Positions 17,040 through 25,157 of a stretch of DNA of 64,000 nt are shown here, one piece after another. Source of the DNA: Austwickia sp. (GTDB taxonomy: Bacteria > Actinomycetota > Actinomycetes > Actinomycetales > Dermatophilaceae); assembly GCA_016711265.1 (NCBI GenBank), contig JADJTI010000006.1, forward strand, positions 682,001 to 746,000. Direction: 5' to 3'. The notes under the pieces are model-generated. The model did no database searches and was not told where the DNA came from. It worked only from the letters and a program-made list of their open reading frames with translations. The translations under genes were made by a program, and so were the position numbers. The stretch's first letter is position 1. The number at the start of each line of letters is the position of its first letter.

Positions 17040-17154
17040 CCACTCGCCCCGCTCCCCACCCCCCCCCTCGCCCCTGGCGGTACCCGACGGGCATCGGGAC
17101 CGCCCGATCCACGCAGCCCACAAGCCCCCACCAGCCCCTGAAGGAGAACCAGGC

Positions 17155-17400
17155 ATGTCCAAGAAACCCTGGGACGAGGTCGAGACCGAGCTCGTCGAGA
17201 ACGTGTTCTACGCCCACGACGAGGCCAAAGTCCGGGAATCCGTCGACCTGGCCAAGGAGGGGATGCTCGACTCGCTGTCGATCGTGGCCATCCTGGAGGT
17301 CCTGGCCGACGCCAGCGGCGAAGAGGAGGCCCTGGACACGGCCCAGGCGTCCGACTTCCGGAACCTGGGTCTCATCCGGGCGCTCTACGAACGCCTCTAG
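17155..17400 (+). CDS. Stand-alone phosphopantetheine carrier protein
   Basis: 81 residues, acidic, with the carrier signature EGMLDSLSIVAILEVL; Ser40 in DSL is the expected 4'-phosphopantetheine attachment site. Size and motif resemble DltC-like and other free-standing acyl carrier proteins. It probably receives the acyl group activated by the ligase encoded at 14845 and hands it to a transferase. AAGGAGAA lies 7 nt before the ATG. A 115-bp gap with a C-rich run (17057-17068) separates it from the NadE-like gene; the AsnB-like gene starts 2 bp after its stop. Confidence 0.8.
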   Translation: MSKKPWDEVETELVENVFYAHDEAKVRESVDLAKEGMLDSLSIVAILEVLADASGEEEALDTAQASDFRNLGLIRALYERL

Positions 17401-17402
17401 AG

Positions 17403-19208
17403 ATGTGTGGCATCGCGGTCGTCGTCGGTGACGACCCGGGGGTGTCCTTGGCGGGGGTGGATACCGTCTCGGCCGCGTACGCGCTGACCGGCCGGGGTCC
17501 CGATGAGACGGTGACCCTGCACGACGGGAGCGCCGTCTTCATCTCCTCCCGGTTGACGCACTGGACGGCCGGAGCCGCCACCCAGCCGTATGTCGGCCCC
17601 GACGGCACGACCGCGGTCTTCAACGGCGAGCTGTTCAACCTCGAGGAGTTGGCGGCCGGGGTCGGGATGGCGGGTGGCTCGGAGATCGCCGTGCTGGCCG
17701 AAGGTATCCGGACCGTCGGCGTGGACTTCCTGACCCGCGTGGACGGCCAGTTCGCGGTGGTCGTCCGGGTCGGTCAGGACGGTCCGGTGTACGCCGCGCG
17801 CGACCGGTTCGGCGTCTGCCCGCTGTACGTCGTCCGCGAGGGCGACCGTACCGCCGTCGCCTCCAACCTGGCGGCCCTGACCGCGCTGACCGGGCGGGAC
17901 CACCCGCTGTCCGCCGCCGGGTTGGCGGGGATCGTCACCGACTGGGCACCCACCGGCGGCCGGACGCCGTACGAGGGGATTCACCAGGTGCTGCCGGGGC
18001 ATGCGGTGCTCCTCAACGCCGGTGATGCCGCGCCGGTGCGATGGTCGGCCCCGCCCGTCGACCACGACGACCGCCCGAGTGACCTGGCCGACTTCGAAAC
18101 CAGGCTGCGGGACTCGGTGGCCATCCGGATGCGTTCGACGACACCGATCGCGTGCCTGCTCAGCGGCGGGATCGACTCGACGGTCATCGGCGGCATCGCC
18201 GCGGAACTCGGCGCGAGCACCGGTATCGGGCTCTACCTCGACGGGGACGACTTGGTCCGGGACCGGCAGCGACAGGTCGCCGACGCCCTGCAGATGTCCC
18301 TGATCCACCACCGGCTCGACCCCGTCGAAACAGTGGATCTGCTGGCGGAGTACGTCGCCACCCGCCGCATCCCGCTGGTCCGCCTGGGACCGGTGGGCAT
18401 GATGTCGCTGGCCCGCCGGACCCGAGCCGAGGGCATCCGGGGGGTGTTGTCCGGCGAGGGCGCCGACGAACTGTTCGCCGGGTACGACTCCTACCGCCTG
18501 ATCGCCGCGCGCGCCGGGATGTTCGGTGACCCCCAGGGGTTGCCGTGGTCGGACTTCGGGGCACCGGAGTTCGGTATCGAGCGCGGGCCACGCTGGGCCA
18601 GGGCCTATTGGCGCGGGCTGATCGCGCTGTCGCCGCAGGCTCCGACCAGACGCGGCGATGTGATGCGGCCGGTGTTCGGGCTGCTGCGGCCCCCGCTGAT
18701 CGCGGCGCTGGAGCAGGCCCAAGCCGGGGATGCAGCCGACCAAACGCTGGTCAGCCGCCGCCAAGCGGACATCGATGTGCTGCTGGGCTCCTACCTGCTG
18801 ACCGTTCAGGGGGACCACGCCTGGATGGAAGAAGGGGTGGAGCTGCGTCCGCCGTACCTCGGCAACCCGGTCGCCGACTGGGCGCTGGCGCAGGACCCCG
18901 CGTCGTTCCTGTCGCTGGCCGACGGCAAACTCCCGGTCCGGCAGTTGCTTGCGCGGTTGGCGGTGCAGCGGCCGGCGCTGGCCGGGCTGGGCTTCGCCAA
19001 GGCGGCGTTCCGCGTCGACAGTTCGTTCGTGCTGCGCAGTCCGGAGGCCTCGGGCCGGCTGCGGGAGCTGATGTCCCGGTGCCCGCAGGAGCTGGTGGAC
19101 GCGGTCGCCGTACGGGAGCGTTGGGACCGCTGCGTCGGTGCCGGCACCTGCAGCGAAGCCGAGTCGATGCTCTTCCTCCTCACCGCCTCCCTGGGCGTCC
19201 TGGCCTGA
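17403..19208 (+). CDS. Asparagine synthase-like glutamine amidotransferase
   Basis: 601 residues. The N-terminal Ntn-hydrolase glutaminase domain begins MCGIAVVV with Cys2 as nucleophile, and has AVFNGELFNLEEL and YAARDRFGVCPLYV. The synthetase domain has the pyrophosphate loop ACLLSGGIDSTVIGG (~250-264), RGVLSGEGADELFAGYDSY and GDHAWMEEGVELRPPYLGN. The family amidates a carboxylate through an acyl-AMP using glutamine; in polysaccharide loci homologues convert uronic acids to uronamides. Relative to AsnB the binding segment is altered (AWMEEGVELRPPYLGNPV instead of the SMA..VE.R.PFLD form), so Asp is an unlikely substrate. Directly follows the carrier protein; glutamine-derived ammonia from this enzyme could also serve the NadE-like protein. 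Confidence 0.8.
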   Translation: MCGIAVVVGDDPGVSLAGVDTVSAAYALTGRGPDETVTLHDGSAVFISSRLTHWTAGAATQPYVGPDGTTAVFNGELFNLEELAAGVGMAGGSEIAVLAEGIRTVGVDFLTRVDGQFAVVVRVGQDGPVYAARDRFGVCPLYVVREGDRTAVASNLAALTALTGRDHPLSAAGLAGIVTDWAPTGGRTPYEGIHQVLPGHAVLLNAGDAAPVRWSAPPVDHDDRPSDLADFETRLRDSVAIRMRSTTPIACLLSGGIDSTVIGGIAAELGASTGIGLYLDGDDLVRDRQRQVADALQMSLIHHRLDPVETVDLLAEYVATRRIPLVRLGPVGMMSLARRTRAEGIRGVLSGEGADELFAGYDSYRLIAARAGMFGDPQGLPWSDFGAPEFGIERGPRWARAYWRGLIALSPQAPTRRGDVMRPVFGLLRPPLIAALEQAQAGDAADQTLVSRRQADIDVLLGSYLLTVQGDHAWMEEGVELRPPYLGNPVADWALAQDPASFLSLADGKLPVRQLLARLAVQRPALAGLGFAKAAFRVDSSFVLRSPEASGRLRELMSRCPQELVDAVAVRERWDRCVGAGTCSEAESMLFLLTASLGVLA

Positions 19209-19245
19209 CCCCGCGGCTGCTCGGCCATCTGAGAAAGGACTTCGC

Positions 19246-20073
19246 GTGTCCGTTGTCGACGGCGTCAAGCGCCGGGTACGGCGAGTGGCGGGCTTGGCTC
19301 GCTGGGCCGCCTCCGGTGCCCCCACGAGCCTGCCCACTGCTCCGGGAGCGCGGACGGAGGACGGAGTGCGGGTGCTCTACCTGCACCACAGCACGGGGGA
19401 GCGAATCTGGCGCGGGGGCATCCCGGATCTGGTCGCGGAGCGGGGCACGCCCGGGGCGCCGCCGATCGGGATCGTGGAGTGGACCTACCCGCACGCGCCG
19501 TACCCGTGGCGCAATGACCCCGCGGACTATTGGGACCTGTGGGTCAAGCACCGCGGGCCGCGCGGCTGGCAGGGCCAGGCGAGCCTGGAGATGCTGGCGT
19601 CCGCCTGGGACGTGATCGTGGTGAAGCACTGCTTCACCGCCTCGGCGATGGTGGCCCCTGGCAGCGGCCGAGGTGCGGGCTCGGGTCGGACGTTGGCGAA
19701 CTACCAGGCTCAGATGACCGACCTCGCCGCGGTGATGCGCGAGTTCCCGGCCACCACGTTCCTGTTGTGGACGCCGCCGCCGCTGGTGGCCGCTGCCACG
19801 ACGGCGGCCGCGATCGAGCAGGCCGAGGCGTACGCCCAGTGGTTGCGCGACACCTGGCAACGGCCGGGTGATCAGCTGTTCCTGTGGGACTTCCGGGCCA
19901 TCGCGGCCGCCGACGGGGTGCTGAAGGCCGAGTACGCCGCCGGACCGCGGGATTCCCATCCCAACGCCGTGCTGGCTCAGCTGGCCGCGCCGCTGTTCGT
20001 GCAGCGCCTGATCGACGTGGTCGAGGGCCGCGGCCACTCCGGAGCGCTGACCGGGGATCCCGCGCGCGGCTGA
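19246..20073 (+). CDS. SGNH-like protein, last gene of the tailoring run
   Basis: About 275 residues, no signal peptide. VLYLHHSTGERIWRGG has a serine in the position of SGNH block I, VIVVKHCFTAS follows, and RDSHPNAVLAQLAAPLF near the end matches the Asp-x-His-Pro-Asn catalytic block. The family is usually an esterase or O-acyl transferase; here it may move an acyl group from the carrier protein to the sugar, or remove it. The GTG at 19246 is chosen for AAAGGA 8 nt upstream; the frame is open from 19138 inside the amidotransferase gene. Followed by a convergent gap with repeat element 1. Confidence 0.65.
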   Translation: MSVVDGVKRRVRRVAGLARWAASGAPTSLPTAPGARTEDGVRVLYLHHSTGERIWRGGIPDLVAERGTPGAPPIGIVEWTYPHAPYPWRNDPADYWDLWVKHRGPRGWQGQASLEMLASAWDVIVVKHCFTASAMVAPGSGRGAGSGRTLANYQAQMTDLAAVMREFPATTFLLWTPPPLVAAATTAAAIEQAEAYAQWLRDTWQRPGDQLFLWDFRAIAAADGVLKAEYAAGPRDSHPNAVLAQLAAPLFVQRLIDVVEGRGHSGALTGDPARG

Positions 20074-20404
20074 GCCGTCACCGCGTCCGCCATCGGGCCA
20101 GTCCTCGCCGGCGAACGTGGGACGAGCTGTCAATCCCGGTGCACTCAGCCCGCCGATGTGTCACATCTGGGTCGCTTCCCGCCGTCAGGCGCACCAGGAA
20201 TGACAGCTCGATCCGGAAGCCGACAAAGAAGTGACAGCTGGAGGCTGGTCACGTGTGGAGCGCCGCCGACAGGTGAGCCGTCGAGCCACCTCGCCGCCAC
20301 CGACCGATGGTGCTTCCAGGTGGCTGATGGTGCTCCGGGTCACGGCCGGTGCAGTGGGGGCATCGGCCAGCACCCCGGCCGGGCGGACACACCCTTCTCG
20401 CCAG
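20074..20404. other. Gap with insertion-element-like end repeats
   Basis: No convincing gene. CGAGCTGTCA at 20123-20132 is inverted exactly as TGACAGCTCG at 20201-20210, and a further GTGACAGCTGG lies about 20 bp beyond. Multiple short TGACAGCT repeats near one end are reminiscent of IS21-type element termini, but no transposase is present, so this is at best a relic. Confidence 0.3.
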
Positions 20405-20464
20405 AACCCACCTCCCTTGCCCGGACCCACGAAGCTTCGTGGGTCCCGACGAGGGAGGTGGGTT
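20405..20464. repeat. Convergent-gap palindromic element, copy 1
   Basis: The core ACCCACGAAGCTTCGTGGGT (20425-20444) is a perfect 20-bp palindrome. It is flanked by AACCCACCTCCC (20405-20416) and its exact inverse GGGAGGTGGGTT (20453-20464), so the whole 60 bp can fold as a cruciform or hairpin. It lies between the convergent SGNH-like and rmlA genes. The same core occurs three more times in the window, each time between convergent genes, so a bidirectional terminator or boundary role is inferred. Confidence 0.8.
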
Positions 20465-20513
20465 TGGGTTGGGTGCGGCGGACTTCGGGTGTCGGGCTGG
20501 CAGAGTGAGGCGC

Positions 20514-21383
20514 CTAGCGACCGCGGCTGAGCAGCTCCAGGAGGTAGTCGCCGTACCCGGATTTGGCTAGGGCTTCGCCGCGGGCCCGCAACCCGTCGTC
20601 GTCCAGGAACCCCATCCGCCAGCCGGCCTCCTCCGGAGACCCGACCCGCAGACCCTGTCGCGCCTGCACGGTACGCACGAACGTGGACGCGTCGTTCAGC
20701 GACTCGAAGGTGCCGGTGTCCAGCCAGGCGGTGCCGCGGGGGAGCACGGAGACCCGCAGCCGCCCCTGGCGCAGGTAGGCCAGGTTGACGTCGGTGATCT
20801 CGTACTCCCCGCGCGCCGAGGGCTGCAGGTCGCGGGCGATGGCCACCACGTCGTTGTCGTAGAAGTACAGCCCCGGTACGGCGTAGTTCGACTTCGGGAC
20901 CAGCGGTTTCTCCTCGATCGAGACGACCGCGTGGTCGGCGTCGAACTCCACCACGCCGTACGCCGTGGGGTTGGCGACCCAGTAGGCGAAGACCGCACCC
21001 CCGTCGAGGTCGGCGTTGTGGCGTAGCTGGGTGCCCAGCCCCTGGCCGTAGAAGATGTTGTCGCCCAAAACCAACGCCACCGCGTCGGAGCCGATGAAGT
21101 CGGCGCCGATGGTGAACGCCTGCGCCAGCCCGTTGGGGGCCGGCTGTTGGGCGTAGCTGATCGAGATCCCGAACTGTGAGCCGTCGCCCAGCAACCGCTG
21201 GAAGCCGTCGGCCTCGTGGGGGGTCGTGATCACCAGCACATCACGGACCCCCGCGAAGATCAGGGTCGACAGCGGGTAGTAGATCATCGGCTTGTCGTAA
21301 ACAGGCATGAGCTGCTTGCTGATGCCCAAGGTGATGGGGTGCAGGCGAGTCCCCGAACCCCCCGCCAGAATGATGCCGCGCAT
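20514..21383 (-). CDS. rmlA: Glucose-1-phosphate thymidylyltransferase
   Basis: 289 residues, the normal RmlA length. [18 protein letters not shown] is the nucleotidyltransferase signature, followed by [16 protein letters not shown], the metal-binding [37 protein letters not shown] and [14 protein letters not shown]. It makes dTDP-glucose from dTTP and glucose-1-phosphate, the first step to dTDP-L-rhamnose. The ATG at 21383 is at the conserved first residue; the longer open frame upstream is a shadow of rmlB. It is divergent from rmlB, sharing a 99-bp promoter region. Confidence 0.95.
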   Translation of the reverse strand: MRGIILAGGSGTRLHPITLGISKQLMPVYDKPMIYYPLSTLIFAGVRDVLVITTPHEADGFQRLLGDGSQFGISISYAQQPAPNGLAQAFTIGADFIGSDAVALVLGDNIFYGQGLGTQLRHNADLDGGAVFAYWVANPTAYGVVEFDADHAVVSIEEKPLVPKSNYAVPGLYFYDNDVVAIARDLQPSARGEYEITDVNLAYLRQGRLRVSVLPRGTAWLDTGTFESLNDASTFVRTVQARQGLRVGSPEEAGWRMGFLDDDGLRARGEALAKSGYGDYLLELLSRGR

Positions 21384-21464
21384 GCCGCCAGTCTTCCCTA
21401 TCCGGCGAACTCCATTGGGACAGTGGGTCAGTCGATCGTGTGATGGCATCGATGGGGGCCCTGA

Positions 21465-22484
<1,020 letters not shown>

Positions 22485-22494
22485 GGAGCCCCGC

Positions 22495-23898
22495 GTGAGT
22501 CAGCTCGCGGTACGTGAGAGCGCCATCGCCGGCCTCCGGATGCTGGAACTGCCGCTGCACGGCGACGCCCGGGGCTGGTTCAAGGAGAACTGGCAACGGG
22601 AGAAGATGGTCGCCCTGGGGCTGCCGGACTTCCAGCCGGTGCAGCACAACGTCGCCTACAACGAGCAGGTCGGGGTGACCCGCGGGGTGCACGCCGAACC
22701 CTGGGACAAGCTGATCTCGCTGACCTCCGGGGCGATCTTCGGCGCCTGGGTCGATCTGCGCGAGGGGCCCGGCTTCGGTCGCGTCGTCACTGCCCGGATC
22801 GGCCCCGGTCAGGCGGTGTTCATCCCGCACGGGGTGGGCAACTCCTACCAGAGCCTGGAACCCGGCACGACGTACAGCTATCTGGTGAACCGACACTGGA
22901 GCGAGCAGGCCACCAGCTCCTACACCTTCGTGAACCTGGCCGATCCGGCGTTGGCCATCCCCTGGCCGATCCCCCTGAGCCAGAGCATCCAGTCGGCGGC
23001 CGACCGGGCCCACCCTCCGTTGGCGCAGGTCACGCCGGTGCCGCAGCGGCGGACGGTGGTGCTGGGGGCCGGCGGCCAGCTGGGGCGCGCGCTGGCGGAA
23101 GTGCTGCCGGAGGCCACCTGTCTCACCCGGAACGACCTCGATCTGACCAGCAGTGATGCCCTGAAGGAGTACGGCTGGCACGACGTCGGGGTCATCATCA
23201 ACGCCGCCGCGTACACCGCGGTCGATGCCGCCGAGACCGAGTCTGGCCGCCGAGACTGCTGGGCGGTCAACGTCACCGGGGTGGGCCGGCTGGTGGAGAT
23301 CTGCCGACGGTTTGGCATCACCCTGGTCAACTTCTCCAGCGACTACGTGTACGACGGGACGCTCGCCGAGCACGACGAGGACGAACCGGTGAGCCCGCTC
23401 GGGGTGTACGGGCAGACCAAGGCGGCCGGTGACGCGCTGGTGGCGACCTGGCAGCGGCACTACACGATCCGGACCAGCTGGGTGGTGGGCCAGGGCCGCA
23501 ACTTCGTGGCCACGCTGGCGTCGTTGGCTCGATCGGGGGTCAGCCCCACGGTGGTCGATGACCAGTTCGGCCGGCTGACGTTTGCCGAGGACCTGGCCGC
23601 AGGGGCGGCGTACCTGGTCGCGACCGGCGCGCCGTACGGCACGTACAACCTGACCTCCGGCGGTCCCGTCCAGAGCTGGGCCGACATCGCTGCCGACGTG
23701 TTCGACCTGTGCGGCCGGGCGCGGGCCGACGTCACCGGGATCTCCAGCCGGGAGTACGCCGAGGGCAAGAATCTGGCGCCACGACCTCAGCACAGCGCGC
23801 TGCGCCTGGACAAGATTTTGCAGCAGGGATTCCGACCTGGCGATCGGGTGACCCTGATGGCCAGGCACGCCGGCGCCGTACCCGGAGGGCAGGGCTGA
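22495..23898 (+). CDS. Fused dTDP-4-keto-rhamnose 3,5-epimerase / reductase (RmlC-RmlD)
   Basis: 467 residues in two domains. Residues 1 to ~175 are a cupin epimerase: [38 protein letters not shown] (His catalytic region), [15 protein letters not shown]. Residues ~185-467 are an RmlD reductase: [41 protein letters not shown] and [12 protein letters not shown] with the Tyr-x3-Lys pair. The fusion would carry out both final steps of dTDP-L-rhamnose synthesis in one polypeptide. GTG start at 22495 with GAGGAG 6 nt upstream. Such fusions are known in some actinobacteria. Confidence 0.92.
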   Translation: MSQLAVRESAIAGLRMLELPLHGDARGWFKENWQREKMVALGLPDFQPVQHNVAYNEQVGVTRGVHAEPWDKLISLTSGAIFGAWVDLREGPGFGRVVTARIGPGQAVFIPHGVGNSYQSLEPGTTYSYLVNRHWSEQATSSYTFVNLADPALAIPWPIPLSQSIQSAADRAHPPLAQVTPVPQRRTVVLGAGGQLGRALAEVLPEATCLTRNDLDLTSSDALKEYGWHDVGVIINAAAYTAVDAAETESGRRDCWAVNVTGVGRLVEICRRFGITLVNFSSDYVYDGTLAEHDEDEPVSPLGVYGQTKAAGDALVATWQRHYTIRTSWVVGQGRNFVATLASLARSGVSPTVVDDQFGRLTFAEDLAAGAAYLVATGAPYGTYNLTSGGPVQSWADIAADVFDLCGRARADVTGISSREYAEGKNLAPRPQHSALRLDKILQQGFRPGDRVTLMARHAGAVPGGQG

Positions 23899-23937
23899 CC
23901 GCCCGGGGGCGGGGAGGGTCCGCACATCTTCCCCATC

Positions 23938-23943
23938 TACACT
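23938..23943 (+). promoter_or_regulatory. Leaderless -10 box (TACACT) of the methyltransferase gene
   Basis: TACACT, 7 nt, then the ATG at 23951; no Shine-Dalgarno sequence precedes the ATG. Confidence 0.5.
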
Positions 23944-23950
23944 CCCGAAC

Positions 23951-24595
23951 ATGACCGGAGACGACATGCAGGTGACTCCCGATCATTACGACTGGAAGTA
24001 CTCGAAAAAGGACCGGTGGGCCAGCTACTGGCACCAGATCGACGAGGTCATGGCAGGCGAGCCGAAAACCTGTCTGGAAATAGGGGTTGGCTCCGGCGTC
24101 GTGACCACGATGCTGCGGCGCTGCGGAGTCAGCGTGACGACCGTGGACATCGACGATCGTCTCGGCGCCGACCGGGTCGGATCGGTCCTGGACCTGCCCG
24201 CCGCTGACCGGGAATTCGAGGTCGTCCTGTGCGCGCAGGTTTTGGAACACCTGCCGTGGGACCAATTCCCGATGGCATTGGCGGAATTGGCGCGGGTGGC
24301 TGAGCGTCGAGTGGTCATCTCGCTGCCCCAGTCAGGCCGCAGTTTCAAGGCGGACATCGTGCTGCCCATCGGGAATCTGGCGTGGCAGAGGACTTTTCAG
24401 ACCGTGGTGCGGCAATATCATGCTTTCGATGGCCAGCACTATTGGCAGGTCGGCTCCAAAGGGTCCTGGCCAGGGGATGTGCGGACCCACATGAAGCGTC
24501 ATTTTGTCATCGAGCGCGAGTATATCGTGCCTGAAAATTTGTATCACCGATTCTACGTGCTCAGACCCCACGCAGATGCCCAGCTGGACGAATAA
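23951..24595 (+). CDS. Class I SAM-dependent methyltransferase
   Basis: 214 residues. CLEIGVGSGVVTTMLRRCG is the SAM-binding motif I, VTTVDIDDRLGADRVGSVLD motif II, and VVLCAQVLEHLPWDQFPMAL motif IV/post II, as in the Methyltransf_11 group that modifies small molecules or glycan ends. The substrate is not predictable; methylation of a sugar or chain end would fit the locus. Base composition is visibly lower in GC than in the neighbours, and A/T-ending codons are common (GAAAATTTG near the end), suggesting recent acquisition. Leaderless by promoter position. Confidence 0.8.
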   Translation: MTGDDMQVTPDHYDWKYSKKDRWASYWHQIDEVMAGEPKTCLEIGVGSGVVTTMLRRCGVSVTTVDIDDRLGADRVGSVLDLPAADREFEVVLCAQVLEHLPWDQFPMALAELARVAERRVVISLPQSGRSFKADIVLPIGNLAWQRTFQTVVRQYHAFDGQHYWQVGSKGSWPGDVRTHMKRHFVIEREYIVPENLYHRFYVLRPHADAQLDE

Positions 24596-25157
24596 GCCTG
24601 TTCGACAAGGGATCTGCCTGACAATGAGGTCTTCCTGCCAGCCCTGATGCTTGAGGGGCCCGGGTTGCCCAGCCGCAGCTCGCCGACCGCCTGTCCATAT
24701 GGTGGACAGATTCTGGGCTCTGTGTCGCGCGTTACATCGCAACCGAAAATGCTGCGCCTTAGTGCTATTCGCAGGGGCAGAATCGCCGTTCACCGAGATG
24801 GTGGGACCTGCGTCGCCGTCCGCTTGCGGACCCGCTCAAGGCCGAACCGCAATTGTCGATGGAGAACATGACGGTGACCATGATCGAATTTCTTCGGACG
24901 TACCGGAGCGCCTGCTGAACCGCTGAATGCGAGGTTGGCTGGCCCGCGGTCATGACGCGTGGCGAGGTGGAAGAACACCCGCATTCAGGGTTGAGTACGA
25001 GACCTTGACGGTACTCACAACGAAATAGTCCCGATTGCGGACCCTTGAGTATCAACCCTCACTGTGGTGTCCGGTTCTTTGTTCACGCTCCATTCGGGAT
25101 GTCCTTGTAGTTCCTCAATCGAATCCCCTCCGCAACCCATCCCCGAGGAGATGCGTC
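24596..25157. other. Lower-GC intergenic region, no gene supported
   Basis: 562 bp with composition like the preceding methyltransferase gene. Open frames here are short, lack ribosome sites and have no recognisable content. Near the right end GAGTAC and GTACTC (around 24993-25016) form an inverted pair 12 bp apart, followed by a TTGAGTATCAACC, so an operator for the downstream exported-protein gene is possible. This may be a scar of an insertion. Confidence 0.4.

Noticed and set aside
17057..17068. Run of C residues before the carrier-protein gene as a phase-variable tract
   Set aside because: It is intergenic and not near a promoter element, so no clear effect on expression can be argued.
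24651..25055. Overlapping short frames in the lower-GC gap as a broken transposase
   Set aside because: None shows a transposase motif, inverted ends or target duplication.
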